DNA of 54,803 nucleotides from an uncultured Acidimicrobiales bacterium (GTDB taxonomy: Bacteria; Actinomycetota; Acidimicrobiia; Acidimicrobiales; SZUA-35), in contig CALLGK010000298.1 of the NCBI GenBank assembly GCA_938009905.1, positions 1-54,803 of the forward strand, read 5' to 3'. Under the pieces are notes generated by a model, which was given only the letters and a program-made list of their open reading frames with translations, ran no database searches and was not told the DNA's origin. Shown here in pieces: positions 52,109 to 54,803 of this stretch. A program made the position numbers and the translations under genes. Positions within the stretch are counted from its first letter, which is position 1, and every line of letters starts with the position of its first letter.

Positions 52109-52903
52109 GTGGACGTCACCACCGAGCACCCCTCCCCCGCCGAACATCTCGAGCTTGTCGCGGCCCAGGTAGCTCGGCTCAGCGCCGACTTCGTTCGCAC
52201 GCACACCGGTGCCGCTCGAGCCGCCCACACCAAGAGCTCTCCCACCGACGTGGTGACCGAAACAGACGTCGACTCCGAACGGCTCATTCGTCGCGAGCTC
52301 ACTGAACGCTGCCCCGGTTCGCTGATTCAGGGTGAGGAGTTGCCACTGGCCGGCGGCGACAACAGCATCGAATGGATCGTCGACCCCATCGATGGCACCG
52401 TCAACTTTCTCTACGACCTTCCTGTTGTCGGTGTGAGCATCGCGGCCAGCATCGACGGAGAGATTGTCGCCGGCGCCGTAGCCGACGTGCTGCGGGGCGA
52501 GGTGTTTTCGGCGAGTGCCGATTCGACGGCAAAGCTCGACGGTCGAACGATCACCGTGAGCGGCAAGACCGAGCTGCCGCAATCGCTCGTCGGCACCGGG
52601 TTCAGTTACGACGCCAAGCGACGGGCGCAGCAAGCTGAAACGGTTGGCCGCATGCTGCCCCGCTGTCGCGACATTCGATGCATGGGATCAGCAGCGCTCA
52701 ACCTGTGCTGGGTCGCCGCTGGACGGCTCGATGGCTACTACGAGCAAGACACAAAGATCTACGACTACGCCGCCGGCAACCTGATTGCCGAACGAGCAGG
52801 AGCCGTCGTCGAGACTCCGTCAAGCAACGACCTTCGCCTCGACATCGCGGCAACACCCGCCATCTTCACCCAGCTCCGAGAGTTGATCGGTACCGTCAAC
52901 TAG
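52109..52903 (+). CDS. Inositol-monophosphatase-family phosphatase
   Basis: 264 residues. Metal motifs GEELPL, WIVDPIDGTVNFLYD and the late IYDYAAGNLIAERAG (the Asp shifted from the usual WDxAAG). Hydrolyses a phosphomonoester of a polyol or sugar. Only 11 bp after deoR, so part of the operon. It could remove a phosphate that sets the DeoR inducer level, or process a phosphorylated polyol. Confidence 0.9.
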   Translation: MDVTTEHPSPAEHLELVAAQVARLSADFVRTHTGAARAAHTKSSPTDVVTETDVDSERLIRRELTERCPGSLIQGEELPLAGGDNSIEWIVDPIDGTVNFLYDLPVVGVSIAASIDGEIVAGAVADVLRGEVFSASADSTAKLDGRTITVSGKTELPQSLVGTGFSYDAKRRAQQAETVGRMLPRCRDIRCMGSAALNLCWVAAGRLDGYYEQDTKIYDYAAGNLIAERAGAVVETPSSNDLRLDIAATPAIFTQLRELIGTVN

Positions 52904-52943
52904 CCAGCAGTTCCTTGCTAGCCCAGTGAGATCTTGCGGGTGG

Positions 52944-52967
52944 GTGTTTTGGCGCCAGCCAAAACAC
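52944..52967. terminator. Perfect hairpin between IMPase and APH genes
   Basis: GTGTTTTGGC-GCCA-GCCAAAACAC, 10 perfect pairs with a 4-nt loop, between convergent genes. T and A runs in the arms give U-tracts on both strands. It shares the TTTTGGCGCC core with the repeats at 23173-23294. Confidence 0.75.
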
Positions 52968-52997
52968 TGTTAGCGAACGGAGTGAGCGGCAGCGGCG

Positions 52998-53798
52998 TCA
53001 GCTAGTCAGCGTCTCCCTGGCGCGCCAGCGGTCCCACAGGTCGTTGTCTTCTGGGTCTGCGGCCTCGGCGAGGCGGCTCACGGCGACCGCCGCTTGCCAG
53101 CTTGGATTCTCCGCGCCCAGCACGTCGGCGAACTGCCCAACGTACGACTGCTGGAGTGACGCCAGCGTCTCCGCGTCGGCACCTGGGAGGTGGACCGGGG
53201 TCGTTCCGGCTGGCAGCGGGCGCATCAGTAGCGTGGAGCGCAGCACGTCGGCCAGCGGATGACCGATCGACGCATCGAACCAGTCGATGGCCACTGGACC
53301 GTTGACGGAAAGAATGACGTTGCCGGGATGCAGATCGCCGTGCAGCACGCCAGCACCGCGGGGAAGCTCATCGATGAGCGACTGGGCCTCGCTCTGATCT
53401 TCATCGGAGAGCCCAGCGACGGCTGAGGCTTTGGACTTCATGCGGGCGATCAGATCGGGGAGGCCGGATGGCAATGACAGCCGGTGGATGGTTCGCTGCA
53501 GCGCAGCCATGTCGGCCACAAGTTCGTCTTGGCGGCCAGGGTCGGCCCGCATGGCATCCCACATCAGGGCACCGTCGATGCGAGCGAACACAACGGAGGT
53601 GCGACCCTCAACCTGGATGACGTCTCGCACCTCGGGGGCTGGAGCGCCAACAGACCGAGCGGCACTGGTGTAGGTCGCTTCAAGCGCCAGCCACTCGTCT
53701 GGCACGTGGTCTTTGGGGATCTTGATGACGGCGTCGTTGCCGAAGGCCCGAACAATGGACGTTCGACCCTCTCCGACAATCGCCCCGATGCTCCCCAT
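52998..53798 (-). CDS. Aminoglycoside-phosphotransferase-family kinase
   Basis: 266 residues. Gly-loop region AIVGEGRTSIVRAF, VIKIPK (ATP Lys), catalytic loop LHGDLHPGNVIL and metal motif AIDWFDASIGHPLADV are all intact, unlike the paralogue at 19633. Substrate unknown: small molecule, not necessarily an antibiotic. Confidence 0.9.
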   Translation of the reverse strand: MGSIGAIVGEGRTSIVRAFGNDAVIKIPKDHVPDEWLALEATYTSAARSVGAPAPEVRDVIQVEGRTSVVFARIDGALMWDAMRADPGRQDELVADMAALQRTIHRLSLPSGLPDLIARMKSKASAVAGLSDEDQSEAQSLIDELPRGAGVLHGDLHPGNVILSVNGPVAIDWFDASIGHPLADVLRSTLLMRPLPAGTTPVHLPGADAETLASLQQSYVGQFADVLGAENPSWQAAVAVSRLAEAADPEDNDLWDRWRARETLTS

Positions 53799-53844
53799 AG
53801 CGAAAAGTTAACCACACCAACTCGACATCGGAGGGTCGAGGCAG

Positions 53845-53860
53845 AACGGGCTCGCCCGTT
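53845..53860. terminator. Short hairpin at the end of the TetR gene
   Basis: AACGGG-CTCG-CCCGTT, a 6-bp perfect stem overlapping the tetR stop codon. Weak, in the 60-bp gap ahead of the APH gene start, which lies downstream on the same strand. Confidence 0.45.
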
Positions 53861-54449
53861 ACGAGACGGGCACGGCGACACCGGCGTGGAGAAAATCCAG
53901 AATCGTTCTACGCAGCCGAGCGGCGACTCGCACGTCGAGCTCGAGTCCGACGGCGCTGAGCGCGCCAGCGTCGGTCACCACGCCGGTCACGGCTCCGTAC
54001 ACCGAGGCCAACAAGATGCGCGGGTCCGACCGTCGAAACAGACCAGCGTCCATGCCAGATTCGAGACCGCTGAGGGCCCGGTCGATCAGCGGCGTGAGTA
54101 GTCCAACCACCACGTCTGATCGAGGCGGGCCAAGCCGGCTCACCTCTCGCAACAGGCCGACGAGCTCTGGTTGGCGCACCGCCAGTGAGAACGACGCTCG
54201 CACCACCGCTTCAACCCGAGGCCAGCCCAACGGCGCCTCGGCCGCCGCGGCCTCAAGCACCTCGACGAGCTCGGAGGCGCCGTTCACAAGAACCGCCTCG
54301 AGAACCCCATTTTTGGACCCGTAGTGGTACAGAATTGATTGCTTGGTGACCCCGACGATTCCGGCAAGGTCGTCGAGCGACGTGCCGGCGAAACCTCGTT
54401 CTGCAAAGGCGGAGGAAGCCGCCTCAATCACCCTAGACTTGGTATCCAC
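53859..54449 (-). CDS. TetR-family transcriptional regulator
   Basis: 196 residues, GTG start. N-terminal HTH: AFAERGFAGTSLDDLAGIVGV and TKQSILYHYGSKNGVLEAVL. The C-terminal ligand domain is all-helical. Divergent from the acyl-CoA-reductase-like gene with 21 bp between starts, and overlapping a repeated TTGGTA/TACCAA site, so it surely autoregulates and controls that gene. The ligand is probably an acyl-CoA or lipid. Confidence 0.92.
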   Translation of the reverse strand: MDTKSRVIEAASSAFAERGFAGTSLDDLAGIVGVTKQSILYHYGSKNGVLEAVLVNGASELVEVLEAAAAEAPLGWPRVEAVVRASFSLAVRQPELVGLLREVSRLGPPRSDVVVGLLTPLIDRALSGLESGMDAGLFRRSDPRILLASVYGAVTGVVTDAGALSAVGLELDVRVAARLRRTILDFLHAGVAVPVS

Positions 54450-54462
54450 TTACCAAATGGTA
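54439..54462. promoter_or_regulatory. Triple half-site operator of the TetR regulator
   Basis: TTGGTA (54439-54444), TACCAA (54451-54456) and ATGGTA (54457-54462) make two overlapping dyads: TTGGTA-N6-TACCAA and TACCA-AA-TGGTA. The site covers the tetR start codon and ends 8 bp before the divergent ATG, so binding would block both genes. Confidence 0.7.
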
Positions 54463-54470
54463 GAGGAACG

Positions 54471-54803
54471 ATGAATACGCCGCCCAACGCTCACGAAACA
54501 ACCGACAACAGCGCACTCGATGTGTGCTCGTCGCTGGGCGGAAAGCGCATCGCCGTCACGGGCTCCACTGGCTTCCTCGGCACCGCACTCGTCGAGCGTC
54601 TCATACGTTCGGTTCCCGACTGCGAGCTGGTGCTCCTCGTTCGCCCCGGCAAGAAGTCGTCGCCCGTCGAGCGGGCACGGCGCGAGATCTTCCGCAACGA
54701 CGCCTTCCACCGCAACATCGAAGAGCGAGGCGAGACCCCTCGCAAGGCCGACACCTTCTGGGAAGAGATTGATCGTCGCGTCACCGTGATATCCGGTGAC
54801 GTC
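54471..54803 (+). CDS. NAD(P)-binding fatty acyl-CoA reductase-like (male-sterility domain) protein, cut by window edge
   Basis: 111 residues visible. Extended-SDR Rossmann motif KRIAVTGSTGFLGTALVE at about 25-42, then LVLLVRPGKKSSPVERARRE, which fits the NAD-binding_4 (FAR / thioester reductase) family more than plain epimerases. RBS GAGGAACG directly before ATG 54471. Expected role: reduction of fatty acyl-CoA to fatty alcohol or aldehyde. Full length and C-terminal domains lie beyond the right edge. Confidence 0.8.
   Translation, partial: MNTPPNAHETTDNSALDVCSSLGGKRIAVTGSTGFLGTALVERLIRSVPDCELVLLVRPGKKSSPVERARREIFRNDAFHRNIEERGETPRKADTFWEEIDRRVTVISGDV

Overview
The window is high-GC, gene-dense DNA from a free-living actinobacterium. 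The pointers are an F420-type luciferase-like oxidoreductase, a tandem-GNAT protein of the mycothiol-synthase type, a MenA of the menaquinone pathway, many GTG starts, Thr-rich lipoproteins and a DUF5925-like AAA pair. A marine Acidimicrobiia (Ilumatobacter-like) origin is a guess from style, not proven. No insertion sequence, phage gene, integrase, CRISPR array or rRNA was seen. One tRNA (Val, CAC) is present.

Layout. 1-6.65 kb: a divergent aromatic meta-cleavage locus. hpaE (cut by the left edge) and hpaF read left; an FAA hydrolase, the MarR-type regulator hpaR, hpaH, a cytochrome P450 and a two-subunit LigA/LigB-type ring-cleavage dioxygenase read right. A 39-bp dyad sits between the two arms. 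6.7-13.8 kb: a Thr-rich lipoprotein, a Tat-exported metallo-beta-lactamase-fold lipoprotein, an amidase, a TauE/SafE permease, a ThDP enzyme and an MFS exporter, with a duplicated 50-bp hairpin element between the last two. 13.9-15.85 kb: acylating acetaldehyde dehydrogenase plus 4-hydroxy-2-oxovalerate aldolase, the end of another meta pathway. 15.9-23.4 kb: a bacterial Popeye-like membrane protein, an MFS pump, a YbaK-type protein, an AAA ATPase with a DUF5925-like partner in a shifted frame, a degenerate kinase-fold protein, a membrane HD-GYP protein with a probable exported C-terminal domain, small proteins, hairpin repeats and tRNA-Val.

23.4-31.4 kb: an overlapping three-gene operon (C45 acyltransferase-type Ntn hydrolase, GNAT, ureohydrolase) divergent from a PuuB-like FAD oxidase. 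Together they look like an uncharacterised polyamine or guanidino-compound module. A sulfatase, an esterase and a Thr-rich lipoprotein follow. 31.4-41.6 kb: an amidase, a membrane J-domain protein, an acetyltransferase, an LLM oxidoreductase and an MFS transporter, then housekeeping genes (menA, a zinc-ribbon protein, murF divergent from ddl). 41.7-44.1 kb: a 792-residue TPM-domain protein with a coiled coil and a Gly/Phe tail.

44.1-52.9 kb: a polyol uptake and oxidation locus. Binding protein, two permeases, ATPase and SDR read left; a mannitol-2-dehydrogenase-family enzyme, a DeoR regulator and an inositol-monophosphatase-family enzyme read right, with a perfect palindrome in the divergent control region. 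The window ends with an APH-family kinase and a TetR regulator divergent from a fatty acyl-CoA-reductase-like gene cut by the right edge. The best candidates for undescribed biology are the P450/LigAB/Hpa hybrid locus, the C45-GNAT-ureohydrolase-oxidase module, the bacterial Popeye homologue and the shifted-frame DUF5925/AAA pair.
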